Counted from the stretch's first letter, positions 53,128 to 62,383 are shown. The stretch is DNA of 64,000 nt from Brevibacillus thermoruber 423 (GCF_000454065.1 NZ_KE695651.1:532855-596854); one strand, 5' to 3'. Translations and numbers: made by a program. The notes: a model not told the origin generated them from the sequence alone.

Positions 53128-54099
53128 GATAAGATCTGGCAAGAGGCGCTTCGATTGGAAGAAGCCCGGGAACCGTTCGCTGTGGTTACCGTGGTTCGAA
53201 CCGTAAAACCCTCTTCCGCGATTGTTGGCGCAAAAGCATTGGTTACCCAAGCGGGAGAGATGATCGGTTTTGTTGGCGGTCAATGCATACAATCCCTTGT
53301 CATTTCACAAGCATTGACATGCATCGAAAATGGGACCAGCCAGCTTGTGCTGATCACGTCCGATTCGTCGCAGCTTTGTTCAACGGACGGGATTACCGTT
53401 TTGCCGATGACCTGCCACTCGGAGGGGACCGTTGAATTGTTTATCGAGCCAAAGCTCCCGGCGCCCGTTTTACTGGTGATCGGTCATTCCCCCATCGCTG
53501 ATTCCTTGCAAAAAATAGCGGCCCACCTGGATTTTCAGGTAAAATCCGTGGCACTGGACCATGCGTCGTCTGATGGCGCCGACAACCTGTCCCGTTTCAC
53601 GGAAACCATCCGCGCACATTTGTCACCGGGAGCGTATGTGGTTGTCGCTTCGATGGGGCTCTATGACACGGAAAGCCTCCGGGCGCTGCAGGGATTTTCC
53701 CTTTCGTATGTGGGGTTGGTCACAAGTCCCAGACGACGAGAAGCGGTACTCGCAGATTTGCAGAATCAAGGAGTTTCGGAAGCGTTTTGTTCCTTCCTTT
53801 CGGCTCCGGCCGGATTGGATTTGGGAGCGGTCGATCCGGCTGAAATCGCGGTTACGATTTTGGCGGAAATCATCGAATCCCGAAGGAAGAAACAGACCCT
53901 TTCGCATTTGACGCCGCCTGTGACAGAAAACAAGTCCCGGCGGGAGGTGATTGATCCGATCTGCCGCATGGTGGTGGATTTGAACACGACTCTCCATAAA
54001 GCGGAATACCAGGGCAAGGAGTATGGCTTTTGTTGCCCGCATTGCCGCCAGGAATTCTTGAAACATCCTGAAACCTATGCATGTACGGTAGAAGTCTAA
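53125..54099 (+). CDS. XdhC/CoxI-like protein fused to a C-terminal YHS domain
   Basis: A 324-aa protein. Residues about 10-90 form the XdhC/CoxI N-terminal domain (AVVTVVRTVKPSSAIVGAKALV, GFVGGQCIQ); about 110-255 form the Rossmann-like C-terminal part (VLLVIGHSPIADSLQKIAAHL, YVGLVTSPRRREAVL). After a short linker, residues about 280-322 are a YHS domain (DPICRMVVDL, YGFCCPHCRQEFLKHPETY), a small metal-binding module common in copper and heavy-metal proteins. The fusion sits directly after coxL, where a cofactor maturation protein would act on the Mo-Cu site, so it may join molybdenum and copper handling. Translation seems to depend on a hairpin-bridged ribosome site. Confidence 0.85.
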   Translation: MDKIWQEALRLEEAREPFAVVTVVRTVKPSSAIVGAKALVTQAGEMIGFVGGQCIQSLVISQALTCIENGTSQLVLITSDSSQLCSTDGITVLPMTCHSEGTVELFIEPKLPAPVLLVIGHSPIADSLQKIAAHLDFQVKSVALDHASSDGADNLSRFTETIRAHLSPGAYVVVASMGLYDTESLRALQGFSLSYVGLVTSPRRREAVLADLQNQGVSEAFCSFLSAPAGLDLGAVDPAEIAVTILAEIIESRRKKQTLSHLTPPVTENKSRREVIDPICRMVVDLNTTLHKAEYQGKEYGFCCPHCRQEFLKHPETYACTVEV

Positions 54100-54125
54100 C
54101 GTTGATATCGAAGGAGGAATTTAGA

Positions 54126-54611
54126 ATGAAGACTTACAGTGGAGATTTTACCATCCCGGTATCCCGCGACATGGTTTGGAATTTTCTGATGGACCCGCAC
54201 AAGGTGGGACCGTGCCTGCCTGATTTGTTAAGCATGGACGTATCCGACAACCACCATTTTCGGGCCAAAGTGCGTGTCGGTGTAGGCCCTATTCGCGGCG
54301 CTTTTGATTTGGCCAACAGTATTACGGTAGAGGAAGAGGGCAAGTCGGCTTCCATGTCGGTCAAGGGGGGAGGCATGGGAAGCGGGGTTGATATGAACGC
54401 AAACATGCTTTTGGAAGATTTGGAAGAGGAGCAGGGTACCCTTTTGAAATGGACCTGCGACGTCGTGGTCAGCGGGCCGATTGCCACGATCGGAGGACGC
54501 TTGATTGACGGGCAGGCTCGGAAGATTACCGAACAAGTGTTTGAGAACATACGAAATGCGCTGGTTTCCTTGAAGAGCGAAGTGGCGGTGACAAATGAGG
54601 AGGCAGAATGA
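54126..54611 (+). CDS. coxG: CoxG family SRPBCC protein
   Basis: A 161-aa START/SRPBCC-fold protein, residues 1-145 typical of CoxG: YSGDFTIPVSRDMVWNFLMDP, VGPCLPDLLSMD, VGVGPIRGAFDL and GGRLIDGQARKITEQVFENI. The fold makes a hydrophobic cavity. CoxG proteins have been tied to membrane recruitment of CO dehydrogenase and to handling quinone, its electron acceptor. A C-terminal membrane anchor is absent in this copy. GGAGG precedes the ATG. It overlaps coxD by four bases. Confidence 0.9.
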   Translation: MKTYSGDFTIPVSRDMVWNFLMDPHKVGPCLPDLLSMDVSDNHHFRAKVRVGVGPIRGAFDLANSITVEEEGKSASMSVKGGGMGSGVDMNANMLLEDLEEEQGTLLKWTCDVVVSGPIATIGGRLIDGQARKITEQVFENIRNALVSLKSEVAVTNEEAE

Positions 54612-55474
54612 ACGAACATATTCATAAGCTGCAGGAAGAATTGCGCCGAGCCCGTTATGTGGCGGATCAGGCACTCACAACCGTACTGTACCTGGCGGGG
54701 CGTCTCGGGCGCCCTGTTCTTATGGAAGGGCCAGCCGGCGTTGGAAAAACGGAATTGGCGAAAGTGATGGCGCAGATTCGCGGTGTTGACTTTATCCGGT
54801 TGCAGTGCTACGAAGGATTGGATGCTGCCCATGCCTTGTATGATTGGGATTATCCCAAACAACTGCTCACCGCGCGCACGGTCATCGAAGGACACGAACA
54901 GCGAAAAATCTCAACAGATATCTATACCGAAGAGTATCTCATCGAGCGTCCGCTTTTAAAAGCGCTGCGGTCGCAGCCCGCGCCTGTTTTGTTGATAGAT
55001 GAGGTGGATCGCGCTGATGAGGAGTTTGAAGCGCTGCTGCTGGAATTTTTGGCGGAATTTCAGATTACGATTCCGGAAATCGGTTCCTTCCGCGCTCAAC
55101 AGCCCCCGATGGTGATCCTGACATCCAATCGTACCCGGGATCTGTCGGATGCTCTCCGCAGGCGCTGCTTATACGTTTGGCTGGACTATCCGAGCCTGGA
55201 GCGCGAAGTGGAAATTATCAGGATGCGTGTGCCGGGATTGGCTGAAGAGCTGATCCGTCAAATCACGCGCGCCGTGCGTCAAATGAGGCAGTGGTCTTTG
55301 TTGAAACCGCCGGGAATGGCCGAATCGATTGACTGGGCACAGGCCATCGAGAAATTGGATGTACGTGAGCTGGATGAGGAAAGCATCTCCCTTACCCTGG
55401 GATGTGTTCTGAAGACACAAGAAGATATGGAGTTTGTGTATCAGAAAGGGTTGGCCCTGTTATGGAAGTCCTAG
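54608..55474 (+). CDS. coxD: MoxR-family AAA+ ATPase CoxD
   Basis: A 288-aa AAA+ protein: Walker A GPAGVGKTELAKV (about 38-50), Walker B PVLLIDEVDRADEEF, sensor 1 ILTSNRTRDLSDALRRRC with the Arg finger. In known CO dehydrogenase systems CoxD is a chaperone-like ATPase needed to build the sulfur- and copper-containing site after the Mo cofactor is in place. The start overlaps coxG (ATGA) and the end overlaps coxE, so this is a tightly coupled module. Confidence 0.92.
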   Translation: MNEHIHKLQEELRRARYVADQALTTVLYLAGRLGRPVLMEGPAGVGKTELAKVMAQIRGVDFIRLQCYEGLDAAHALYDWDYPKQLLTARTVIEGHEQRKISTDIYTEEYLIERPLLKALRSQPAPVLLIDEVDRADEEFEALLLEFLAEFQITIPEIGSFRAQQPPMVILTSNRTRDLSDALRRRCLYVWLDYPSLEREVEIIRMRVPGLAEELIRQITRAVRQMRQWSLLKPPGMAESIDWAQAIEKLDVRELDEESISLTLGCVLKTQEDMEFVYQKGLALLWKS

Positions 55475-56589
55475 AGGTGCTGTCCAGACAGATCGGTCTG
55501 CTGTCCGGCAGGATTATCGAGCAGGTGCAGAGTTTTGCTCCGTTTCTCAGACAATACGGATTTCGAGTAGGGACTCCCGAAAGCCTGACGGCAATCGAGG
55601 CCTTATCGGCCATTGAGATCGAGTCGATGGAACAAGTGATGGATGCCATGCGCTCCATCTACGTGAAAAATCCGGCAGAATGGGCGATATTTCCGAGTCT
55701 GTTCAAGCGTCATTTCGGCGTTGTCCAGCACGAATGGAAACAGACAACCGTGCTGGAAGGCGATACCGAGCTGCAGCAGTCGGGGAGCGGCTCCGCTGAA
55801 ACCTCGTCGTCCCTGCAGATTGAAGGCGCCATGCTCCGCGCATACAACCCCAATCATGGTCAACGCTACGCGCTTCGCGTACTGAAAGAGGGGCAGTTAC
55901 AACAAATCCTGTATTGGACCCGAAAAGCGGTCCTTCAATTTGAAAGCCCGCGCAGTCGGCGCTTGGAAAAGGGACGGCGGTTTCCCATCGATTTTCGGCG
56001 AACCATCCGACATGCCATGAAAAATGGGGGAGATCCTCTTGTCATCTATAAACGCAAATATCGAAGGGCTCGCCCGAGAATTGTGATTGTGACAGATATC
56101 TCCGGCTCGATGAAACCGCATGCCGATTTTTTCACCACGGTTGCCTGGGCCTTTTTGCACACCAGGGCACGTGTGGAAACGTTTGTGTTTAGTACGGAGA
56201 TCAAGCGGATTACACCGCTGTTATCACGTCACATTGTTCATGGCATCCCCTTTGAACAATTGATCGAGTTGAAAGGCGGCACACGCATCGGGTTTTGTCT
56301 GTCACGACTGGCGCATCGGTATGGCAGTCTGCTGCGGAAACAGACATGCCTCATCATTGTTTCGGATGGATATGACACGGGACATCCCCACATGTTAAAA
56401 CGCGCGATGGACACGCTATCCGGGCTGGTCGGTAAAATCGTATGGGTCAATCCGCTGCTGGGTGAAGAAGGATACGAACCTGTCGCTACCGGAATGAGCA
56501 CAGCGCTTCCTTATGTCGATCGTTTTGTCGATGTCCATGATCTGGAGTCGTGGATCCAGGCGGTGAAGCTGACTCTTTTTGCAAACTAG
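55462..56589 (+). CDS. coxE: vWA-domain protein CoxE
   Basis: A 375-aa protein; the frame is open from 55402, but ATG 55462 gives the usual CoxE start and overlaps coxD by 13 bases. The C-terminal half (about 205-375) is a von Willebrand A domain with the metal-binding MIDAS motif VIVTDISGSM and a later Thr/Asp pair (KGGTRIGF, IIVSDGYDTGHP). CoxE works with the CoxD ATPase in metal-site maturation, as in other MoxR-vWA pairs. The ribosome site (AAGGG) is weak, which fits translational coupling. Confidence 0.9.
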   Translation: MEVLEVLSRQIGLLSGRIIEQVQSFAPFLRQYGFRVGTPESLTAIEALSAIEIESMEQVMDAMRSIYVKNPAEWAIFPSLFKRHFGVVQHEWKQTTVLEGDTELQQSGSGSAETSSSLQIEGAMLRAYNPNHGQRYALRVLKEGQLQQILYWTRKAVLQFESPRSRRLEKGRRFPIDFRRTIRHAMKNGGDPLVIYKRKYRRARPRIVIVTDISGSMKPHADFFTTVAWAFLHTRARVETFVFSTEIKRITPLLSRHIVHGIPFEQLIELKGGTRIGFCLSRLAHRYGSLLRKQTCLIIVSDGYDTGHPHMLKRAMDTLSGLVGKIVWVNPLLGEEGYEPVATGMSTALPYVDRFVDVHDLESWIQAVKLTLFAN

Positions 56590-56764
56590 GGGACTTCCTT
56601 GCCAGCCGCTCCGCTTTCCAGCTTGAGACAGGGAGTTGTGGCGTACCAAAAGGATACACACCTTTCTGTTTGGGATGGACAGCTTTCCGGTTACCAAACG
56701 TGAAAGGTGTTTGCTGTCAAGAAAGCATGAATCTCCATTTGACGCTGCTCACGAGTTTGGGGGG

Positions 56765-57631
56765 ATGATGGTGACAGTCGTGAATGTGCTGTGGATCTTG
56801 GTGATCACTGCTTCTATCGTCTTTGTGATTTATCAACGGCGGGAGAAATTGACGTGCATCGCCGGAATGATGATCGCGATGACCCTGGGAATGATGGTGA
56901 GCCTTACGCTGGGGATTCTCATCGGTGTGTATATGCATCATGACGTGACGAAATCCACCATTTTAGCTGTTGTGGCCGGGATGATCGCCGGTTATTCAGC
57001 CGGCAAACCCGTCAGCTTGATGGCGGCCATGGACGGGATGCTGGCGGGGATCATGGGCGGAATGATGGGAGCCATGCTGGGTGTAATGCTCGTCTTTCCC
57101 ACCGCAATGGTTTGGTTTATCAATATCCTCTTCGCGGCCGTGATGGTTGTTCTGCTGCAGTTGATCAAGGAAGAGACAGGAACAGCCAAAAAGGAAGAGA
57201 ACGAAGGGAAACGGCCGTTTTTCGGCAGTGTCGGCATGATGGTGGGACTGATCGCCCTCACAGGTGGGCTGTTTGTCGTAAAATCGGATCTCTTCGGCGT
57301 GAGCCAAGCGAGTTCGCATGAGGCTGGCAGTCATTCTTCGGCACAGGCCGAGATCTCTGGCGATGTTCAAGAAGCCACGATTACCGTGAGCGCTTCCGGA
57401 TACAGCCCCCAACATCTTGAAGTAAAAGCCGGCATTCCTGCCAGGATTCATTTTCGGACGGAGGAAGCTGCCGATTGCTTGCGGCAAGTGTTCTCGGAAG
57501 AATTGGGAATAAACAGCATCCTGGAGCCAGGAAAGGACAACTCCATTGTGCTGCAGGAAGTAAAACCCGGAACCTATCGATATACCTGTGGAATGGGATT
57601 GTTTGAGGGCACCATTACCGTCAAAGAATAA
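56765..57631 (+). CDS. Membrane protein with C-terminal cupredoxin domain
   Basis: About 289 aa; possible starts ATG 56765, ATG 56768 and GTG 56771, the last with the best GGGGGG spacing. The N-terminal half (about 5-170) has four or five membrane helices rich in Gly and Met (IAGMMIAMTLGMMVSL, LAGIMGGMMGAMLGVML). A linker leads to a cupredoxin-like fold (about 200-289): ITVSASGYSPQHLEVKAG, a Cys in ADCLRQ and the last-strand motif YRYTCGMGLFEGTI with Cys and Met ligands. It probably binds copper outside the membrane. Following coxE by 175 bp, it is a candidate copper supplier or electron carrier for CO dehydrogenase. Confidence 0.8.
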   Translation: MMVTVVNVLWILVITASIVFVIYQRREKLTCIAGMMIAMTLGMMVSLTLGILIGVYMHHDVTKSTILAVVAGMIAGYSAGKPVSLMAAMDGMLAGIMGGMMGAMLGVMLVFPTAMVWFINILFAAVMVVLLQLIKEETGTAKKEENEGKRPFFGSVGMMVGLIALTGGLFVVKSDLFGVSQASSHEAGSHSSAQAEISGDVQEATITVSASGYSPQHLEVKAGIPARIHFRTEEAADCLRQVFSEELGINSILEPGKDNSIVLQEVKPGTYRYTCGMGLFEGTITVKE

Positions 57632-57704
57632 CCACAAAGGGCGTTCATGCAGATCACCGGCACATTCCGCGACAAAAAAGAAAACCCCTGTTTCATCAAG
57701 GGTT

Positions 57705-57756
57705 CAGCGTGTAGACTAGGCACGGAGGGACAAGGTCTACACGCTGGGCTTTTTTT
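57705..57756 (+). terminator. Terminator of the cox operon
   Basis: A perfect 12-bp stem CAGCGTGTAGAC/GTCTACACGCTG (57705-57716 with 57735-57746) followed by GGC and seven T. Confidence 0.88.
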
Positions 57757-57810
57757 CTGGAAATCAGTCGTTCCTTTCTCGCTGCTCGAATGCGTTGGTT
57801 CATGCGATGG

Positions 57811-58776
57811 TCAGCGGGGATGACGCACCCATGTGACGCTCTCTTGTTTCTCTTCGTTTACCAGCAGTTGGAAAACATCGGGTCTGGCATAATGACCGAC
57901 GACGTCAAAATCGAATTGGCTGCTGGCAATGAGCCGCAAATCGAGATCGGCGATCAGGATGTCTTCCCGGCCGTACACAGGTTCCACGAGATACTCGCCC
58001 AATGGGCCAACGATTGCGCTGCCTCCCCTGCACATCTCGTGCGGAGATGATTCCAGTTCGTGATAGCAGGCCAAATCGGTCGGATACATGTCCTTTGTCA
58101 CATATTGATTGCACGATAGCACGAAGCACCTTCCTTCCAGGGCGATATGACGAAGGGTGGACTGCCACACATCACGCGCATCGGCTGTCGGGGCGATATA
58201 AATCTGGACGCCTTTCGCATACATGGCTGCTCGTGCCAACGGCATGTAATTTTCCCAGCAAATCAAGGCCCCGATCTTTCCGTACGGGGTATCCAAAACC
58301 GGCAGCGTGCTGCCATCACCCTCGCCCCAGATAATTCTCTCGGAAGCGGTCGGCTTCAACTTGCGGTGTTTTCCAAGCAGCGTTCCATCCGGTCCGAAAA
58401 ACAGGACGGAGCAGTACAGGGTACCACCGCTGCTCTCGCTGTCTCTTTCGATGACACCCATGACGAGATAGACGCCGGCTTTCCGCGCGGCCTCTCCCAG
58501 CACTTCCGTTGTTTCACTGGGCACGGGAACCGAGTTTTCCCAATAGCGAAGCCAATCCTGGCGTCCTTCGGGCGATCGGCTTCCCACGGTCGTTCCGAAT
58601 GTAAGCCCGCGCGGGTAGGCGGGAATAAATGCTTCGGGAAATACGACGAGTTTCGCTCCTTTTTCCGCCGCCTGCAAGGTTAGCGAGACGGCCTTTTGGG
58701 TCGTGGCCTCCCGGTCCATGATGACGGAGGCAGCCTGGACGACAGCCACGCGAACGGCATGCTGCTGGTTTCCCAT
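57811..58776 (-). CDS. Nitrilase (carbon-nitrogen hydrolase superfamily)
   Basis: A 321-aa protein with the Glu-Lys-Cys triad of nitrilases: VVFPEAFIPAYPRG (Glu), KHRKLKPTASERIIWGEGDG (Lys) and GALICWENYMPLARAAMY (Cys). The AYPRG and IWGEGDGS segments match true nitrilases, which turn nitriles to acids and ammonia, rather than amidases. AAAGGGGAACG precedes the ATG. It converges on the cox operon and is divergent from the acyl-CoA synthetase, which might use acids it produces; that link is inferred only from position. Confidence 0.92.
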   Translation of the reverse strand: MGNQQHAVRVAVVQAASVIMDREATTQKAVSLTLQAAEKGAKLVVFPEAFIPAYPRGLTFGTTVGSRSPEGRQDWLRYWENSVPVPSETTEVLGEAARKAGVYLVMGVIERDSESSGGTLYCSVLFFGPDGTLLGKHRKLKPTASERIIWGEGDGSTLPVLDTPYGKIGALICWENYMPLARAAMYAKGVQIYIAPTADARDVWQSTLRHIALEGRCFVLSCNQYVTKDMYPTDLACYHELESSPHEMCRGGSAIVGPLGEYLVEPVYGREDILIADLDLRLIASSQFDFDVVGHYARPDVFQLLVNEEKQESVTWVRHPR

Positions 58777-59001
58777 TTTCGTTCCCCTTTCCTTTGGATC
58801 CAGAAAATTCGTGATGTTCCTTTTCTTTATGGTAAATCAAACAAGCCTCTCTGTACTCATCCACTTCAACGGTTTTTTCGCCAGCCATTTGCGATAGGTA
58901 AGCAATCGACCTGTACTATTCATAATTTTGATGATATTCTGACAATATAATGGTTTCAGGACCCGTTTATCATACGTGGACGATGCAAGGGGGGCAATTG
59001 C

Positions 59002-60582
59002 ATGGCAGGTATGAATCTTGGCTATCTGGCAGTTCGGTCGGCGGCGGCATATCCGGATCATCCGGCCGTCATTTGCGGCGACTCGGTGGTGACGTACCGG
59101 GTGTTGAACGAACGCGTCAACCGGGCTGCGAGTGCACTGCGCCGACTTGGCCTGGCGAAAGGGGAACGGGTGGCCATTTTCTCGCCGAACCGCCCGGAAC
59201 TCTTGGAAGTGCTTTTTGCGACGTGGAAGGCAGGCCTGGCAGCCGTCCCGATGAACTTCCGCCTCCACCGGGACGAGGTGCGCTACATCTTGAACCATAG
59301 TGAAGCCAAGGTGCTTGTGCATGCGGGCGTGTACCAGGATGATCTCGACCGCATTGCGGGGGACTTCGCTGCAACCCGTGTCACGATTTGTTTGGATGGC
59401 TTGGCGGGGAAGGAGCGGGGGCATTCGTTGACGGCTCTTGATTACCGCGCACTGCTGGACAGCGGGGATGCGGCGGAGTGGGTGGAGCCGGTTGATGGAG
59501 ACGACCTGGCGTGGATCTTCTACACCTCGGGCACCACGGGGCGGCCCAAAGGGGCGATGCTGACGCACCGGATTCTATTGCTGATGGCGCTGAACACCTG
59601 TGCCGACATCTATCCGTTCGGTCACGACGACATCGGACTGCACGCGGCGCCGCTTAGCCACGGCTCCGGTCTGTACGCCCTTCCCCTGATCGCCAAAGGG
59701 GGGACGAATGTGATCCTGCCGTCCTCCCGGTTTGATCCGGAAACGGTGTTTGCCGAGATGGAAAGACACCGGGTCACTGTGCTTCCGTTCATGGCTCCCA
59801 CTATGGTGAAGCGCTTGATTGAATCGGAGGCGCGTACCCGGTACGACCTGCGAAGCCTTCGGTGCATCGTGTACGGCGGCGCTCCCATGTACGTGGAGGA
59901 TCTGGCAGCCGGGATCAAGGCCTTCGGACCGGTATTTGCGCAGGTGTACGGGCAGGGCGAATGCCCCATGACGGTGACCGGCCTCAGCCGCCACGAGCAC
60001 GACCTGAATCGCCCCGATCGCCTGGCCTCTGCGGGTACAGCCCGTATGGGCGTGCAGGTGCGCATTCAGGACGCCGAAGGCAGCGCGTTGGCGCCTGGGA
60101 GCATCGGCGAAATTGCCGTGCGGGGCGATCTCGTGATGAAGGGATACTGGCGCGACCCGGAAGCTACCTCCGCGACGATTGTGAACGGGTGGCTGCGCAC
60201 AGGCGATGTCGGGTACATGGACGAGCATGGGTACCTCTATATTCTGGACCGGACGAAGGACATGATCATCAGCGGCGGAAACAACATCTACCCGCGCGAG
60301 GTGGAAGAGGTGCTGCTGTGTCATCCGGCCATCCAGGAAGTGTGCGTTTTCGGCGTCCCGGACCCGGAATGGGGGGAGGCGGTGAAGGCCGTTGTGGCGC
60401 TGCGGCCGGGGCACGCGGCCACGGAAGCGGAGCTGATTTCGTTTTGCCGGAATCACCTCGCCAGCTACAAGAAGCCTCGCTCGGTGGACTTCGTCGAGGA
60501 GCTGCCCAAGAACGCCTATGGCAAGGTGCTCAAGCGTGACCTCCGCGCCAGGTACTGGGAGGGGCATAAACGCAGGGTCTAA
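59002..60582 (+). CDS. Long/medium-chain acyl-CoA synthetase (ANL superfamily)
   Basis: A 526-aa ligase with IFYTSGTTGRPKGAMLTHR as P-loop, YGQGECPMTVTG, GDVGYMDEHGYLYILDRTKDMIISGGNNIYPREVEE and the C-terminal catalytic Lys in LPKNAYGKVLKRDLR. It should activate a carboxylate to its CoA thioester. The Gly-Glu (GQGE) in place of the usual GxTE is a mild deviation. AAGGGGGG precedes the ATG. An MHS transporter follows 149 bp downstream, so the pair may import and activate one organic acid. Confidence 0.9.
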   Translation: MAGMNLGYLAVRSAAAYPDHPAVICGDSVVTYRVLNERVNRAASALRRLGLAKGERVAIFSPNRPELLEVLFATWKAGLAAVPMNFRLHRDEVRYILNHSEAKVLVHAGVYQDDLDRIAGDFAATRVTICLDGLAGKERGHSLTALDYRALLDSGDAAEWVEPVDGDDLAWIFYTSGTTGRPKGAMLTHRILLLMALNTCADIYPFGHDDIGLHAAPLSHGSGLYALPLIAKGGTNVILPSSRFDPETVFAEMERHRVTVLPFMAPTMVKRLIESEARTRYDLRSLRCIVYGGAPMYVEDLAAGIKAFGPVFAQVYGQGECPMTVTGLSRHEHDLNRPDRLASAGTARMGVQVRIQDAEGSALAPGSIGEIAVRGDLVMKGYWRDPEATSATIVNGWLRTGDVGYMDEHGYLYILDRTKDMIISGGNNIYPREVEEVLLCHPAIQEVCVFGVPDPEWGEAVKAVVALRPGHAATEAELISFCRNHLASYKKPRSVDFVEELPKNAYGKVLKRDLRARYWEGHKRRV

Positions 60583-60731
60583 TCGGGGCACGCGTGCCCC
60601 CGGCGGACTGTGTCGAGCAGGCTCCCGTGTGTGGTGCTGGCGATCCGCGAGAAAGGGGCGGCGGATTACCGGTGCCTGGCAGGGAGCAAGCGGCGGGCTG
60701 TGACAACCGAACGGAAGGGGGAGGAAGTCCT

Positions 60732-62021
60732 TTGAACAAATTCCGCGTCCTCTTTGCCAGCATCGCTGGCTCGATCATTGAGTGGTATGACTTTTATTTG
60801 TACGGGTCGGCAACCGGCCTGGTTTTTTCCACGCTGTTCTTTCCGACCCACGACCCGGCTATTTCGCTGATTCTCGCCTTTTCCACCTTTGGGGCCGGCT
60901 ATGCCGCTCGGCCGATTGGCAGCGTGCTGTTCGGCCACCTCGGTGACCGTCTGGGGCGAAAGGCGGCACTCATGTATACGCTGGTCGGGATGGGAGGCAG
61001 TTCGACGCTGATTGGGCTGCTCCCCACGTATGAACAAGTCGGGCTGCTTGCTCCCATTTTCCTGGTGATCCTGCGGCTGATCCAGGGGATTTCATTGGGG
61101 GGCGAATGGGGCGGAGCCATCCTGCTGGCGACAGAATCCGCGCCGAAAGGAGTCCGCGGGCTTTACGGCTCGATTCCCCAGATGGGGGTACCGATCGGGT
61201 TGGTGGCCGGGACTCTAAGTTTTTCGCTCATCAGCCACGTCACGACCAACGAGCAGTTCATGTCCTGGGGGTGGCGGATTCCCTTTCTCTTCAGCATCGT
61301 GCTCGTCAGTTTGGCGATCTGGATCCGGAGCGGCATCGAAGAAACCCCGATCTTCCAGGAGCAGAAGGAGAGCGGCGATATCGCGCGGGTGCCCATCGTC
61401 GAAGCGCTCCGCAGCGACGGGAAAAACGTGCTGCGCGCCATCGGGTTGAAGCTGGGTGACGGGTTCTTCAACGTCTTCACCATGTCCTACGTGCTCACCT
61501 TTGCCACCGTTTACCTGAGTTACCCCCGTGACACGGCCTTGAACGCCCTGACGATCGGATGCGCTGTCATGCTCGTCACCATCCCGATCATCGGGTACCT
61601 TTCTGATTTTGTCGGCCGGAAACGCATCTACATCGGGGGATTGATTCTTCTCTTCCTTCTGGCGGTTCCCTACTTTTCGCTGATCGGCAAAGGGGCCGGC
61701 TGGTTTTACGTGATGCAGGCGGTCGTGCTCGGGATCATCTGGGCGGCGATTTTTTCCACGCAGGGGACGTTTTTCTCCGAACTGTTTCCGCCCAAAATCC
61801 GGTATACGGGCCTGTCGGTCGGTTATCAGATCGCGGCGGCCATTGTCGGTTTTGGACCGCTGATCTGGACCTCCATGGCGAAATCCTACGGTCCATCGCC
61901 CTGGATCTTTGGCGGGTTCATGATGGCAGGGATAGCGCTCAGCCTGGCGTTGAGCCTGTTTGCGCCGGAGACGAGAAGCATGGCTTACTCACGCGAAAAG
62001 GACTCAAACATCGCGCCGTAA
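60732..62021 (+). CDS. MHS family metabolite:H+ symporter (MFS)
   Basis: The frame is open from 60594, but TTG 60732 with GGGGGAGGAAG upstream puts the start right before helix 1; 429 aa. Family marks are GSIIEWYDFYLYGSATGLVF, GHLGDRLGRKAALMYTL (motif A) and RLIQGISLGGEWGGAILLATE. MHS transporters import organic acids, shikimate, proline or betaine with protons. A Gln-rich 5' extension in the frame is GC-biased and probably not coding. The substrate is perhaps the acid activated by the upstream synthetase. Confidence 0.9.
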   Translation: MNKFRVLFASIAGSIIEWYDFYLYGSATGLVFSTLFFPTHDPAISLILAFSTFGAGYAARPIGSVLFGHLGDRLGRKAALMYTLVGMGGSSTLIGLLPTYEQVGLLAPIFLVILRLIQGISLGGEWGGAILLATESAPKGVRGLYGSIPQMGVPIGLVAGTLSFSLISHVTTNEQFMSWGWRIPFLFSIVLVSLAIWIRSGIEETPIFQEQKESGDIARVPIVEALRSDGKNVLRAIGLKLGDGFFNVFTMSYVLTFATVYLSYPRDTALNALTIGCAVMLVTIPIIGYLSDFVGRKRIYIGGLILLFLLAVPYFSLIGKGAGWFYVMQAVVLGIIWAAIFSTQGTFFSELFPPKIRYTGLSVGYQIAAAIVGFGPLIWTSMAKSYGPSPWIFGGFMMAGIALSLALSLFAPETRSMAYSREKDSNIAP

Positions 62022-62222
62022 TCTGCCGGGTTTGCCGCGAGACGCATGAACGCGGCAGGCGGCAAGCCCGGAATCCGTAGTCAATGGTCAGGACAGGGCT
62101 GCATGAGTTTTTCGGTTCGGTACAGACTAATGGGAAACTTCATCACGTCCGGCAAACGCCCACGATATCGGACGGATCAAGTTGCTGTCTCAGCTCGATT
62201 GACACGGAAGGAGGGATGTGAA

Positions 62223-62369
62223 GTGCAAACCGGGTCGTTATGGGTCGGCGTAATTACCGGCGGCATGCTGGGTGACCGTTTGGGACGCGCACTTGGCACG
62301 CAAGCAGGACATTTCGTGTTGAACGGTTTTTCGACGGCCAACCGACAGAGAAATGAGAGCGCTCACTAA
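62223..62369 (+). CDS. 48-aa glycine-zipper membrane mini-protein
   Basis: GTG 62223 lies 6 bases after a strong AAGGAGGG site. The 48-residue product has one hydrophobic segment with a Gly every third or fourth residue (GVITGGMLGDRLGRALG), a glycine zipper that packs helices in membranes. It is followed by a perfect terminator. Small proteins of this kind often sit beside P1B-type metal ATPases, and a broken ATPase is found 490 bp downstream. Function unknown. Confidence 0.7.
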   Translation: MQTGSLWVGVITGGMLGDRLGRALGTQAGHFVLNGFSTANRQRNESAH

Positions 62370-62383
62370 TGCAAGAAACAAGC

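Noticed and set aside
57811..58776. Nitrilase gene as a member of the cox system
   Set aside because: It is on the opposite strand, beyond the operon terminator, and has no known link with CO oxidation.
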